Shown: positions 1 through 8,290, numbered from the stretch's first letter. The stretch: 43,411 bases of DNA from Rhodoferax sp. (GCA_030685025.1 JAUXWC010000046.1:1-43411), one strand, 5' to 3'. Notes: a model not told the origin generated them from the letters alone. Program-made: numbers and translations.

Positions 1-106
1 TCTGATGCCGATATCATACTCGAACCAATGATTCACGCTCGCGCCAACCCACTTCAGCCCCTGTAAGCCACTGAGGAGCGGTTCCTCGCCTAATCTGCCG
101 CCAGAG

Positions 107-523
107 TCATTGCGAGTCAGGCGCCCAGTTCTCCAAAGGCAACCCGTCAATCCGTTCAAACTCTCGGGTGTTGTTGGTCACCAAGGTGCAATCATCGGCC
201 AAGGCGTGACAGGCAATCCAGAGATCATTGGCGCCAACCGGCGTACCCACTGCGCGAAGTCGGGTGAACTGCACAGCATAGTGCTCGCACAAGGCCGCAC
301 TGACGGCGTATCGCACCGGAATGACCCGCGTCAGGGCGTCCAGCCGGCGCAGCACATCGACTTTCTTGGTGCTGCGCTGCGCCCCCTTGAGCAGTTCGGC
401 AAAAGTGACAAATGACATGCAAAGCTCGTCGCTGGGCGCCAGGGCGTTGATACGGTCGGCAACCGACGGGGGTTTGTTCTTGATCAGGTAGATCAGGATG
501 TTGGTGTCGAGCATGTACCTCAC
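107..523 (-). CDS. vapC: VapC-type PIN-domain toxin ribonuclease
   Basis: 138-aa PIN-domain protein, expected to be an Mg-dependent endoribonuclease (VapC family, usually cleaving tRNA or rRNA) held inactive by the antitoxin encoded just upstream. The acidic pocket is visible: D6 in MLDTNILIYL, E43 in FAELLKG, D100 in GANDLW, and the late TNN motif near residue 116. Length is normal for the family. Its start overlaps the end of the upstream antitoxin gene by 4 nt, the coupling usual for TA operons, so both are probably made from one mRNA. Nothing looks broken. RNA target not predictable from sequence. Confidence 0.93.
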   Translation of the reverse strand: MRYMLDTNILIYLIKNKPPSVADRINALAPSDELCMSFVTFAELLKGAQRSTKKVDVLRRLDALTRVIPVRYAVSAALCEHYAVQFTRLRAVGTPVGANDLWIACHALADDCTLVTNNTREFERIDGLPLENWAPDSQ

Positions 524-786
524 AGCGATTCCCGGTCCTGCATTGGCGGGCTCTCTTTCTGGCCCGCCTCCAACAGGGCCACGAAGTCCTCATCAAAGGC
601 ATTGAGCGCCTCAAGCAAGGCCGTGCCACGGTCCATCGCCAATGGGTGCAACACCAAATCGCCTTCGGCATTGCGGTGAATCTCGACCCGGCTGGTATCA
701 AGCCGGAACTCGTGCGGAATGCGCACCGCCTGGCTGTTGCCATTCATAAAAACACGACTGATTGCAGCTTGCACGGCGGACTCCAT
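520..786 (-). CDS. vapB: VapB-type AbrB-fold antitoxin
   Basis: 88-aa antitoxin of the SpoVT-AbrB/VapB type. The N-terminus carries the typical swapped-hairpin DNA-binding segment (RVFMNGNSQAVRIPHEF, then a strand with VEIHRNAEGDLVL), and the C-terminal tail should bind the VapC toxin. I chose the ATG at 786 rather than one at 834, because the latter would lie in the -35 element and the family normally begins a few residues before FMNG. No Shine-Dalgarno is visible; the start is only a few bases from the predicted transcription start, so the mRNA may be nearly leaderless. Expected to repress its own promoter at the inverted repeat next to the start codon. Confidence 0.9.
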   Translation of the reverse strand: MESAVQAAISRVFMNGNSQAVRIPHEFRLDTSRVEIHRNAEGDLVLHPLAMDRGTALLEALNAFDEDFVALLEAGQKESPPMQDRESL

Positions 787-787
787 G

Positions 788-807
788 TACACACAATGAT
801 GTGTGTA
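788..807. promoter_or_regulatory. VapB operator, inverted repeat
   Basis: Perfect inverted repeat: TACACACA and TGTGTGTA with a 4-nt centre. It lies directly between the -10 box and the vapB start codon, covering the transcription start and the place where a ribosome would bind. Position and symmetry fit an autoregulatory VapB(C) site. Confidence 0.7.
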
Positions 808-834
808 TATTAGGCGATCAATGGTCTTTGTCAA
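807..834 (-). promoter_or_regulatory. sigma70 promoter of vapBC
   Basis: Reading the minus strand, a consensus -35 TTGACA (834-829) is followed after 16 nt by TAATAT (812-807) as -10. It points at vapB, whose start codon is about 20 nt downstream. Confidence 0.75.
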
Positions 835-1128
835 CAGCGTTGAGGTCTCGCGACGTTGAGGCCTCGCGGTAACACAAACGCCTTTCCCAGCCCTGGCCGG
901 ACGCTGTGCACGCCGCAGGAGGCCGAAGGCCGGGGGACATTCGCGGAGCCATCCAGCCCGCCGCCCTCATCTACCACGCGCCAGGACCCTGGTTCTTGAC
1001 TGGAATCGCTTCCCTTTCCCTGGTGGCGAGACATGCCGCAAGGGTGCACGCAATCAGGACCAGCCACCGCCAACTGCGTAGACTCACGGGATCACTTCCT
1101 TGCCGACCCCCCAGGAAAGACCTCAACC
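835..1128. other. Intergenic, no gene recognised
   Basis: Between the vapBC promoter and the KTSC gene I see no convincing coding frame. There is a short imperfect tandem (TTGAGGYCTCGCG at 839-851 and 856-868) and a GC-rich inverted segment near 917-937. The promoter for the plus-strand genes presumably lies at its right end, but no good boxes were found. Confidence 0.5.
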
Positions 1129-1401
1129 ATGCCCACCAAGACGTTCACCAGCGGCCGCATCAAACAGGCCGACTATGACCCCGCATCGCAGCAACTGGAC
1201 CTGCATTGGGACCACAAGACCGTGCTGGCCTACAAGCAGGTGCCGCAGGAGGTCTATCGGCGGCTTTGCAGCGCACCCACCCCGGCGGCGTACTGGGAGG
1301 ACCGGATCGCCGAGGAGTATCCGAAGGGCATACCCATGACATCCAGTGCTGATCCCGATGGAGCCAAAAAGCTTGGTGACCTGTTTGGCGGCGGTGACTG
1401 A
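1129..1401 (+). CDS. KTSC-domain small protein
   Basis: 90-aa protein with the pattern of the KTSC domain family: a short strand with YDP, then L.W, AYKQVPQEVYRRL and AYWEDRIAEEYP. KTSC domains are small, widespread in bacteria, and of uncertain biochemical role. The ATG at 1129 is preceded by AGGAAAG (1113-1119) at good spacing, whereas an upstream in-frame ATG at 1033 lacks a ribosome site and would add non-family sequence. The gene ends 8 nt before the MFS transporter, so the two are likely cotranscribed. A functional link is not evident. Confidence 0.75.
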   Translation: MPTKTFTSGRIKQADYDPASQQLDLHWDHKTVLAYKQVPQEVYRRLCSAPTPAAYWEDRIAEEYPKGIPMTSSADPDGAKKLGDLFGGGD

Positions 1402-1409
1402 ATGGTCAA

Positions 1410-2609
1410 ATGAGCGCCCCCACCCTGGCGCGCTTTGGCGCACTCACCGGCACCTACTTTGCAGCCATCGGGCTGTTCAACCCGTATGCGCCCTTGTGGT
1501 TTCAGAGTCTTGGTTTTTCCACGCTGGTGATCGGTGCCATCGCCTCGCTGCAAAGCTGGACACGGGTGGTGGCGCCCTACGCCTGGAGTTGGGGCGGCGA
1601 CCACAGCGGCCGCCGGGTGGAGCTGATCCGCCTGGCCACGCTGGGTGCGGTGCTCTCGTCGCTGGGTCTGCTGGCCGTGCAGGCCATGCAGCCGATGGGC
1701 GCGACCGAATTGGTGGTGGCGGTGGCGCTGATGACCGCGCTGCTGTTCATGGCCAACAGCGGGGTGGTGCCGCTGTATGAGGCCATGCTGGCGCACCTGC
1801 TGCGCACGCCGGGTGGCGGCATCGACGCCCAACGCTACGGCCGCGTTCGGGTCTGGGGCTCGGTCGGCTTCATCATCGCCGTAACCGCCTTTGGCCTGCT
1901 GCTGGAGCGTTTTGGCATTGGTGTTTTTCCGGCCTTCGTGGCGGTCATGAACGTGCTGCTGCTGGTGGCCGCCATGCGACTGCCCGCCACGCACGCCGAC
2001 GCCGTGCACAGCGAGCCCGCGCCGCCGGTGTTGCCGCTGCTCAAGCGGCCCGAGGTGGTGTGGTTTTTTGCCTCCGTCTTCTTTACCGTGCTGGCCCACA
2101 CCAGCCTGTACGCCTTCTTCTCGCTCTACCTGGTGTCGCTGGGTTATGGCAAAGGCGCCGTGGGTGCGCTGTGGGCGGTCAGCGTGGCGATTGAGATTGT
2201 GTTCTTCTGGACGCAGGGACGCTGGTTCCCGCGGCTCACGCCGCACCGCTGGCTGCAAGTGGTGGCGGGCGTGACGACGCTGCGTTTCGCAGCCACCGCC
2301 CTGGGTGGGGTTTGGGCACCGGTATTGGTGCTGGCACAGCTCACCCACGCAGTCACGTTTGCCGCCCATCACGCGGCCTGCATCGCGCTGGTGCAGCGCT
2401 TGTTCCCGGGACGTTTGCGCGGCCGCGGGCAGGCTCTGTACACCACGCTGGGCTACGGCGTGTCGGGTGTGGTGGGGGGCGTCGGGGGCGGTTGGCTGAT
2501 CAGCCATCTGGGTTTCGCTGCGGTCTTCTGGGCTGCGGCGCTGTGCGGGGTTGCGGCCCTGGGGTGCGCCACGGCCAGCGCGCGCGCCGCCGCAAGAGCA
2601 GACGGGTAG
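1410..2609 (+). CDS. MFS permease (MFS_1-like/HcaT-like)
   Basis: 399-aa, strongly hydrophobic protein with about twelve predicted membrane segments and a central cytoplasmic loop (around residues 190-210). It resembles the MFS_1-like / HcaT branch (NPYAPLWFQSLGFS near the N-terminus, the loop-2 segment WGGDHSGRR, and RVWGSVGFI before helix 5). Members are proton-coupled inner-membrane transporters of small organic solutes; the substrate cannot be read from sequence. It starts 8 nt after the KTSC gene and about 170 nt before arsS, on the same strand. Whether it exports or imports an arsenic compound is only a guess from position. Confidence 0.85.
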   Translation: MSAPTLARFGALTGTYFAAIGLFNPYAPLWFQSLGFSTLVIGAIASLQSWTRVVAPYAWSWGGDHSGRRVELIRLATLGAVLSSLGLLAVQAMQPMGATELVVAVALMTALLFMANSGVVPLYEAMLAHLLRTPGGGIDAQRYGRVRVWGSVGFIIAVTAFGLLLERFGIGVFPAFVAVMNVLLLVAAMRLPATHADAVHSEPAPPVLPLLKRPEVVWFFASVFFTVLAHTSLYAFFSLYLVSLGYGKGAVGALWAVSVAIEIVFFWTQGRWFPRLTPHRWLQVVAGVTTLRFAATALGGVWAPVLVLAQLTHAVTFAAHHAACIALVQRLFPGRLRGRGQALYTTLGYGVSGVVGGVGGGWLISHLGFAAVFWAAALCGVAALGCATASARAAARADG

Positions 2610-2780
2610 GCCGTCTCGCAGGGCTTGCCGCTGGTCGGCTGCGCCAACATGGGTGTCACGGCCTTTCGCGCTGGGCAAGGCAGCCGGCAGCGATCGGTGT
2701 AAGAATTCCCGCTGCTGTCCGACCAAATGGTCAAGGGTCTTCACGCTGAACGCAAGAGAACCCGTCCCAACAGGAGCCCC

Positions 2781-3764
2781 ATGCACGCCACCTTACCCTT
2801 GCTCGAAGTTACCGAGTTCCCCACCCTGCGCCGGCGCGCGCTCAGCACGCTGCAGGTCAACCTGGGTTACCGCTGCAACCAGAGCTGCCTGCACTGCCAC
2901 GTCAACGCCGGCCCGAACCGCACCGAGATGATGGACCCGGCCACGCTGGCGCTGATCCCGCAGGTGCTGCGGGCACGCGGCATCCGCGCGCTGGACCTGA
3001 CTGGCGGTGCGCCCGAGTTGCACGCGGGTTTTCGCCAACTGGTGATCGAGGCCACCGCCCAGGGCGTGCAGGTGATCGACCGCTGCAACCTGACCATTCT
3101 GTTCGAGCCGGGGCAGGACGACCTGGCCGAGTTCCTGGCCACGCACCGGGTTGAAGTGGTCGCCTCGCTGCCCTGTTATTCGGTCGCCAACGTCGACAAA
3201 CAGCGCGGTGAGGGAGTGTTCGACAAGAGCATCGCCGCGCTACAGCAACTCAACGCGCTGGGCTATGGCCAGCCCGATTCAGGGCTGACGCTGAACCTGG
3301 TCTACAACCCGCAGGGCGCCGTGTTGCCACCCAACCAGGTCACCTTGCAAGCCGACTACAAGCGCGAGTTGATGCAGCACTTTGGCATCACCTTCAACCA
3401 GCTCTTCACGCTGACCAACATGCCGATCCAGCGCTTTGGCTCGATGCTGATCTCCAAGGGCAAGTTCAACGACTACGTGCAACTGCTCAAAGACAACTTT
3501 GCCAGTGGCAACCTGGAGGGCGTGATGTGTCGCGACCTGATCAGTGTCGACTGGCAAGGCTATTTGTACGACTGCGATTTCAACCAGCAACTCGGCCTGG
3601 CGCTGCCCGCCGCCACTCCCACCGCACGCCTGCTGGGCAGCCGGCCGCACCTGCGCGAGCTGATGCACGAAGACCCGTCCGGCCGACCGATACGCGTGGC
3701 CGAACATTGCTACGGCTGCACCGCCGGACAAGGCAGCAGTTGTGGCGGTGCACTGGGCGCCTGA
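2781..3764 (+). CDS. arsS: Arsenosugar biosynthesis radical SAM protein ArsS
   Basis: 327-aa radical SAM enzyme. The cluster motif CX3CX2C is at C32, C36 and C39 (CNQSCLHCHVNAGP), followed by DLTGGAPEL, the SAM-binding region. The C-terminus is cysteine-rich (CRDLIS, YDCDFNQQ, HCYGCTAGQGSSC), typical of the radical SAM/Cys-rich group whose ArsS members join a 5'-deoxyadenosyl group to methylated arsenic to give dimethylarsinoyl nucleoside, the arsenosugar precursor. ATG at 2781 is preceded by AGGAG (2772-2776). Two glycosyltransferase-like genes and an ArsM-like methyltransferase follow on the same strand, which supports the arsenosugar role. Product chemistry is from family knowledge. Confidence 0.88.
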   Translation: MHATLPLLEVTEFPTLRRRALSTLQVNLGYRCNQSCLHCHVNAGPNRTEMMDPATLALIPQVLRARGIRALDLTGGAPELHAGFRQLVIEATAQGVQVIDRCNLTILFEPGQDDLAEFLATHRVEVVASLPCYSVANVDKQRGEGVFDKSIAALQQLNALGYGQPDSGLTLNLVYNPQGAVLPPNQVTLQADYKRELMQHFGITFNQLFTLTNMPIQRFGSMLISKGKFNDYVQLLKDNFASGNLEGVMCRDLISVDWQGYLYDCDFNQQLGLALPAATPTARLLGSRPHLRELMHEDPSGRPIRVAEHCYGCTAGQGSSCGGALGA

Positions 3765-3783
3765 TGTCGGCCTGGGGCTGGAC

Positions 3784-4458
3784 ATGAACATTGACATCGT
3801 CGTACCGGTTCTCAACGAGGCTGCCAGTTGGCTGCGGGTGCAGGGCCGTCTGGTGGCGTTGGCCGGGCACGAGGGGGTCAAGGTCTGGGTGGTGGATGGC
3901 GGCAGCACCGATGGCACCGCCGCGCTGGCCACCCAAAGCGGCCTGTCAGTGATCCACAGCGAAGCCGGACGCGCCCGCCAGATGAATACCGGCGCCGCTG
4001 CCGGCACGGGTGCCACGCTGCTGTTCCTGCACGCCGACACGCAACTCCCGCCCGATTGGCAACCCAAGCTGCTGGCGGGCCTGAGCGCCAGGGCGAGCTG
4101 GGGACGTTTTGATGTGCGCATCGAGGGCCAATCGGCCCTGCTGCGGGTGGTGGCCACGCTGATGAACTGGCGCTCGCGCCTGAGCGGCATCGCCACCGGC
4201 GACCAAGCGATGTTCATGACGCGTGGCGCGTTTGACGCGGTGGGTGGCTTCCCCGATCAGCCCTTGATGGAAGACATTGAGATCAGCAAACGCCTGCTCA
4301 AGCTGTCGCGCCCGGCCTGCCTGCGCCAGCGCGTCACCACCTCGGGGCGGCGCTGGGACACGCGCGGCGTTTGGCGCACCATCTTTCTGATGTGGCGTTT
4401 GCGTTTTGCCTACTGGCGTGGCCGCAGCCCTGCCGAACTGGCACAGGCCTACCGATGA
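3784..4458 (+). CDS. Family 2 glycosyltransferase, rSAM-associated transferase 2 type
   Basis: 224-aa GT-A fold transferase. It has the nucleotide-binding start IVVPVLNEA, VVDGGSTDGT, the metal-binding LLFLHADTQLP and the acceptor-side motif GGFPDQPLMEDIEIS. This matches the small GT2 group (TIGR04283, 'rSAM/selenodomain-associated transferase 2') that is encoded beside the radical SAM/Cys-rich proteins. In an arsenosugar pathway it would act on, or add a sugar-type group to, the arsenoribose product, but donor and acceptor are unknown. ATG at 3784 is 19 nt after arsS; its TGA overlaps the next ATG. Confidence 0.85.
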   Translation: MNIDIVVPVLNEAASWLRVQGRLVALAGHEGVKVWVVDGGSTDGTAALATQSGLSVIHSEAGRARQMNTGAAAGTGATLLFLHADTQLPPDWQPKLLAGLSARASWGRFDVRIEGQSALLRVVATLMNWRSRLSGIATGDQAMFMTRGAFDAVGGFPDQPLMEDIEISKRLLKLSRPACLRQRVTTSGRRWDTRGVWRTIFLMWRLRFAYWRGRSPAELAQAYR

Positions 4459-5096
4459 CAGCGTCCACGCGCATTGTGGTGATGGCCAAGGCGCCGCTGC
4501 CCGGCTTTGCCAAGACGCGCCTGATCCCGGCCCTGGGTGAGACAGGCGCGGCGCGGCTGGCCGCTCGCATGCTCCACCACACCTTGGGCACCGCCCTGGC
4601 TGCGGCCATCGGGCCGGTGGAGCTGTGCGCCGCGCCCGAGCCAAGCGACCCGGCCTGGCGCGGTGTGGCGGTGCCGGCCGACGTGGTGTGGAGCGCGCAG
4701 GGCGTGGGTGACTTGGGCGCACGCATGGCACGCGCGGCGCAACGCGGCTGCGCGCTGGGTGAACGGGTGCTGCTGATCGGCACCGACTGCCCGGCCCTGA
4801 GCCCGGCTCACCTGCGCTCGGCCGCCACTGCCCTGGACGCACACGACGCCACCCTGCTGCCCACCTTTGATGGCGGCTATGCCTTGCTCGGTCTGCGCCA
4901 GATTCACCCCAGCCTGTTTGAGAACATGCCCTGGAGCACGGCCACTGTCGCCACCCAAACCGTGCAACGCGCACGGCAAGTCGGCTGGTCCGTCGAGCTG
5001 CTGCCACGCCTGCATGACATCGACGAACCGGACGACCTGCAATGGCTGCCGCCGGCCTGGCTGCATGATCAGGAATCCGCTCGCCATGTCGTGTAG
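4455..5096 (+). CDS. DUF2064 / rSAM-associated transferase 1
   Basis: 213-aa protein of the DUF2064 family (TIGR04282, 'rSAM/selenodomain-associated transferase 1'), a GT-A-like nucleotidyl- or glycosyltransferase fold. Signature segments are VVMAKAPLPGFAKTRL at the N-terminus, GDLGARMARA in the middle and LIGTDCPALSP. It is the regular partner of the preceding GT2 gene and overlaps it by 4 nt (ATGA), so translation is coupled. The specific reaction is not established; within this cluster a role in tailoring arsenoribosides is inferred. Confidence 0.85.
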   Translation: MTASTRIVVMAKAPLPGFAKTRLIPALGETGAARLAARMLHHTLGTALAAAIGPVELCAAPEPSDPAWRGVAVPADVVWSAQGVGDLGARMARAAQRGCALGERVLLIGTDCPALSPAHLRSAATALDAHDATLLPTFDGGYALLGLRQIHPSLFENMPWSTATVATQTVQRARQVGWSVELLPRLHDIDEPDDLQWLPPAWLHDQESARHVV

Positions 5097-5172
5097 GCCC
5101 GGCCTACAGACGCTGCTGCTGATGGCGACTGATTGCCGCTCCTCTTTCCGATTAACCACTCCTTCGACCACC

Positions 5173-6213
5173 ATGCACGACATCGTTCAAAACTATTACG
5201 GCCGCCAGTTGCAACACTCCGGCGATCTGAAGACCAGCGCCTGCTGCGACATCAGCCAGGTACCCGAGTGGCTCAAGCCGCTGCTCTCGCGCATTCACCC
5301 CGAAGTGCTGTCGCGCTACTATGGCTGCGGCCTGGTCTGCCCGCCCCTGCTCGAAGGCTGCCGCGTGCTGGACCTGGGCTGCGGCTCGGGCCGCGACGTG
5401 TACGCGCTGGCGCAACTGGTCGGCCCCACCGGCGAAGTGGTCGGCGTGGACATGACCGACGAGCAACTGGCCATAGCCGAAAAACACCGCGCGTTTCATG
5501 CTGAGGCGTTTGGCTACGGCAACGTGCGTTTTGTGCAGGGCTACATCGAACGTCTGGACGAATTGGGCCTGGAGGCCGGCAGCTTCGACGTGATCGTGTC
5601 CAACTGCGTGGTCAACCTCTCGCCCGACAAGGACGCCGTGCTGCGCGGCGTGCAACAACTGCTCAAGCCCGGCGGCGAGTTCTTCTTCTCGGACGTCTAC
5701 GCCGACCGGCGCGTGCCCGCCGCCGTGCGCAATGACCCGGTGCTGTACGGCGAATGCCTGGGCGGCGCGCTGTACTGGAACGACTTTCTTCGCCTGTCAC
5801 ACCGCCAGGGCTTCATCGATCCGCGCCTGGTGACCGATCGGCCCTTGGCGATCACCGACCCGGCTTTGCAGCCGCGTGTGGGCATGCTGCGCTTCTACTC
5901 GGCCACCTACCGCCTGTTCAAACTCGACACGCTGGAGACCGCCTGCGAGGACCATGGCCAGGCGGTGGTCTACCGTGGCAGCATCCCCGATTGCCCGGAC
6001 CAGTTCGTGCTCGACAAACACCACAGCATCGAGACTGGCCGTGTCTTCCCGGTCTGCGGTAACACCTGGCGCATGCTGCACGAGACACGTTTTGCGGCGC
6101 ATTTCGACTTCGTCGGCGACTTCAGCCGCCACTTCGGCCTGTTTGCCGGGTGCGGGAGCACTTTGCCGTTTGACGGCGCTGCAACAGACGCAGCAGCGGC
6201 GCCATGCTGCTGA
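5173..6213 (+). CDS. arsM: Arsenite S-adenosylmethionine methyltransferase (ArsM)
   Basis: 346-aa class I methyltransferase. The SAM site is VLDLGCGSGRDVY (residues 65-77) followed by VGVDMTDEQL. Four cysteines, C24, C52, C145 (VSNCVVNLS) and C195 (GECLGGAL), are spaced like the As(III)-binding cysteines of characterised ArsM, with 50 residues between the last two exactly as in algal ArsM. It should methylate trivalent arsenic, giving the dimethylarsenic substrate for ArsS. The C-terminal domain (about 240-346) has further Cys residues and ends ..AAPCC, a possible extra metalloid-binding tail. The start at 5173 follows family alignment; the ribosome site is weak. Confidence 0.85.
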   Translation: MHDIVQNYYGRQLQHSGDLKTSACCDISQVPEWLKPLLSRIHPEVLSRYYGCGLVCPPLLEGCRVLDLGCGSGRDVYALAQLVGPTGEVVGVDMTDEQLAIAEKHRAFHAEAFGYGNVRFVQGYIERLDELGLEAGSFDVIVSNCVVNLSPDKDAVLRGVQQLLKPGGEFFFSDVYADRRVPAAVRNDPVLYGECLGGALYWNDFLRLSHRQGFIDPRLVTDRPLAITDPALQPRVGMLRFYSATYRLFKLDTLETACEDHGQAVVYRGSIPDCPDQFVLDKHHSIETGRVFPVCGNTWRMLHETRFAAHFDFVGDFSRHFGLFAGCGSTLPFDGAATDAAAAPCC

Positions 6214-6256
6214 ACGCACCGAATCGCGATTCGCCGCGACGGCCAGGACGCTTCTG

Positions 6257-7336
6257 ATGGAATGGCTACTCGTCGGGGCCGCCCTGTTTGTGGCGTTCAG
6301 CAACGGCGCCAACGACAACTTCAAGGGTTTCGCCACGGTGTGGGGCTCCAACACGCTGAACTACCGACAAGCCCTGACGCTGGCGACTCTGGCCACGGTG
6401 GCGGGCAGTCTGGTCTCGTTGTGGTTGGCTGATTCCCTGGTGCAACAGTTCTCGGGCAGGGGCTTGGTCAGCAGCGCCACCGCCAGCGCCCCCGATTTCA
6501 TCCTCAGTGTGGCGCTCGGCGCAGCCACCACAGTCTGGCTCGCAACGCGCCTGGGCTTTCCCATTTCGACCACCCACGCGCTGATTGGTGGCCTGATCGG
6601 TGCGGGCTTGGGTCAACAGGGTGGTGTGGTCCACTTTGACAGACTGGCGAGCAGCTTCTTGCTGCCGCTGCTGCTCAGCCCGCTGCTGGCGGCAGTCTTG
6701 GGCGTGGCGGCCTACCGGCTGTTTCGGCTGCGACCGGTGGAGCGCGACTGCGCGTGCATCGTCGCACCAGAGTCGGCAATCGTCGTCATGCCGTCGGGCA
6801 CGCTGGTCGGCCGGATGCAGACGCCCCGCTTCGTGCTGGCGAGCGCCGCTGACTGCGAGGGCGTGACCACACCGGTCAGGCTATCGGTCCCGCGCAGCCT
6901 GGATCACCTGCACGTGTTGTCCGCCATGTCAATTTGCTTTGCCCGCGCCGTCAACGACACACCCAAGCTGGCCGCGCTGCTGTTGGCCGCGCGCATGCTG
7001 AACGCGCAGGCGTCGGTCGCACTCATTGCCGCCGCCATGGCGGTCGGTGGCCTGCTGTTTGCCAAACGGGTGGCCCAAACCATGAGCCAACGCGTGGTAC
7101 GCATGGACCACGGCCAGGGCCTGGCGGCCAACCTGATCACCGCCGCACTGGTGCTGCTGGCCAGCAAGTTTGGCCTGCCGGTTTCGACCACGCATGTAGC
7201 CTTGGGCTCGATTGCCGGCGTCGGCGCCAGTGCCAACACCCTGAACTGGTCAACGCTGCGAAACGTGTTGCTGTCGTGGTTGGCCACCTTGCCGCTGGCC
7301 GCGTTCACCGCCTGGCTGGTGGCGCAATGGCTATGA
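6257..7336 (+). CDS. pit: PiT-family inorganic phosphate permease
   Basis: 359-aa inner-membrane transporter of the PiT family (proton- or cation-coupled phosphate symport). The duplicated signature is clear: FSNGANDNFKGFATVWG at the N-terminal half with FPISTTHALIGG, and ARAVNDTPKLAALL with LPVSTTHVALGS in the second half, separated by a hydrophilic loop around residues 155-215. It is the last gene of the arsenic run, 43 nt after arsM. PiT permeases also carry arsenate, and a phosphate carrier beside arsM/arsS may help discriminate against arsenate or handle phosphate for arsenosugar phospholipids; this is inference. Convergent with the ychJ-like gene after 20 nt. Confidence 0.88.
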   Translation: MEWLLVGAALFVAFSNGANDNFKGFATVWGSNTLNYRQALTLATLATVAGSLVSLWLADSLVQQFSGRGLVSSATASAPDFILSVALGAATTVWLATRLGFPISTTHALIGGLIGAGLGQQGGVVHFDRLASSFLLPLLLSPLLAAVLGVAAYRLFRLRPVERDCACIVAPESAIVVMPSGTLVGRMQTPRFVLASAADCEGVTTPVRLSVPRSLDHLHVLSAMSICFARAVNDTPKLAALLLAARMLNAQASVALIAAAMAVGGLLFAKRVAQTMSQRVVRMDHGQGLAANLITAALVLLASKFGLPVSTTHVALGSIAGVGASANTLNWSTLRNVLLSWLATLPLAAFTAWLVAQWL

Positions 7337-7356
7337 CCAGGGCGCTGTAAGCCGGG

Positions 7357-7779
7357 TCATTCGACCGTGCCATCGACATAGAACCAGCGCCCCTGCTCCC
7401 GCACAAAACGACTGTGTTCATGCAAGCGGTGGGCGCGGCCACTGGCGTCGCGTTGACGCGCCACAAACTCCACCTCGGCGTGGGTCGCATCGATCACTTG
7501 TTGCTGGCGCAGCTCCAGGCCCAGCCACTTGACACCCGGCTCCAGCATCAACTCAGGCGGTCGCGAGCTGGCGTGCCAAGTGGCCAACAGGTAGTGCACG
7601 TCCTGCAGCACAAAAGCGCTGTAGCGCGAACGCATCAGGCTTGGCGCATCGGGTGCGGGTGTGCCCAGGTCGGGCGTGATGAAACGGGCACAACACTGCG
7701 CCAGAGTCAAAGCCTTGCCACGCGCATCGGTCTGGCCGCAGGGACAGCGTAGCGTGCGTGCCATCGGCTCGGCACTCAT
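7357..7779 (-). CDS. ychJ: YchJ-family protein (UPF0225)
   Basis: 140-aa YchJ-like protein with an N-terminal cysteine cluster (CPCG near residue 11 and QCCARF), then MRSRYSAFVLQDVHYLLATWH and the NTF2-like core with VEFVARQRD and SRFVREQGRWFYVDG. Function is not known; some family members carry a SEC-C zinc motif at both ends, here only the N-terminal one is seen. ATG at 7779 overlaps the stop of the rhodanese gene by 4 nt, so the two are coupled. Confidence 0.85.
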   Translation of the reverse strand: MSAEPMARTLRCPCGQTDARGKALTLAQCCARFITPDLGTPAPDAPSLMRSRYSAFVLQDVHYLLATWHASSRPPELMLEPGVKWLGLELRQQQVIDATHAEVEFVARQRDASGRAHRLHEHSRFVREQGRWFYVDGTVE

Positions 7780-8198
7780 ACCTTGCTCTTGCGGCGCGCC
7801 TGTTGCTGTTCCAGCGTCTCGGTCGGCCCACCCTGCTTGACCCACTCGGCGTAACCGCCGTCGATGTGCGCCACGTTGCGCATGCCCATCTCCTGTAGCG
7901 ACTTTGCCGCCAGCGCACTGCGCCAGCCCAGACCACAAAACAGGATGAACTCTTTGGACTCGTCGGCAAACACCGGCTTGAAGTACGGCGAGGCCGGGTC
8001 CACCCAGAACTCCAGCATGCAGCGCGGCGCATGCAGGGCGCCCACAACCGTGCCATCGGTCAGTTCACGCACATCGCGCACGTCCACGATTTGCACCGCC
8101 GAGTCGTTCATCCTGGCCAGCACCTCTGGCACCGAATAGGTCTTGACCACGGCCATGGCCTCGGTCACAAGTTCTTTATAGCCTTTGGTGATGGGCAT
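7776..8198 (-). CDS. Rhodanese-like sulfurtransferase
   Basis: 140-aa single-domain rhodanese. VQIVDVRDVREL marks the first half and FILFCGLGWRSALAAKSL holds the catalytic cysteine loop (C at about residue 91), followed by HIDGGYAEWVKQGGP. It should form a Cys persulfide and transfer sulfane sulfur. The active loop (CGLGWRS) is six residues after Cys, as in thiosulfate or persulfide-using members. AGAAGGAAG precedes the ATG at 8198. Translation is coupled to ychJ downstream. The C-terminus is a basic tail (QQARRKSKV). Confidence 0.88.
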   Translation of the reverse strand: MPITKGYKELVTEAMAVVKTYSVPEVLARMNDSAVQIVDVRDVRELTDGTVVGALHAPRCMLEFWVDPASPYFKPVFADESKEFILFCGLGWRSALAAKSLQEMGMRNVAHIDGGYAEWVKQGGPTETLEQQQARRKSKV

Positions 8199-8290
8199 GG
8201 AGCTTCCTTCTATTCACGATGGGCAAACGACGGTAACACAGTGCAGCACCCCTGGTCTCGTGCACGTTCGCTCCCAAATGCCTTCATCTG

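Noticed and set aside
1-106. Open minus-strand frame after vapC, reading SGLQGLKWVGASVNHWFEYD
   Set aside because: It runs off the window edge, has no start codon and no family could be recognised; could be part of a downstream gene, but unsupported.
3762-3800. Possible selenocysteine read-through of the arsS TGA, since relatives of this radical SAM group include selenoproteins
   Set aside because: Only a short frame (U, then CRPGAGHEH) follows before a stop, the Cys-rich ending GCTAGQGSSC is already complete, and no SECIS-like hairpin was seen.
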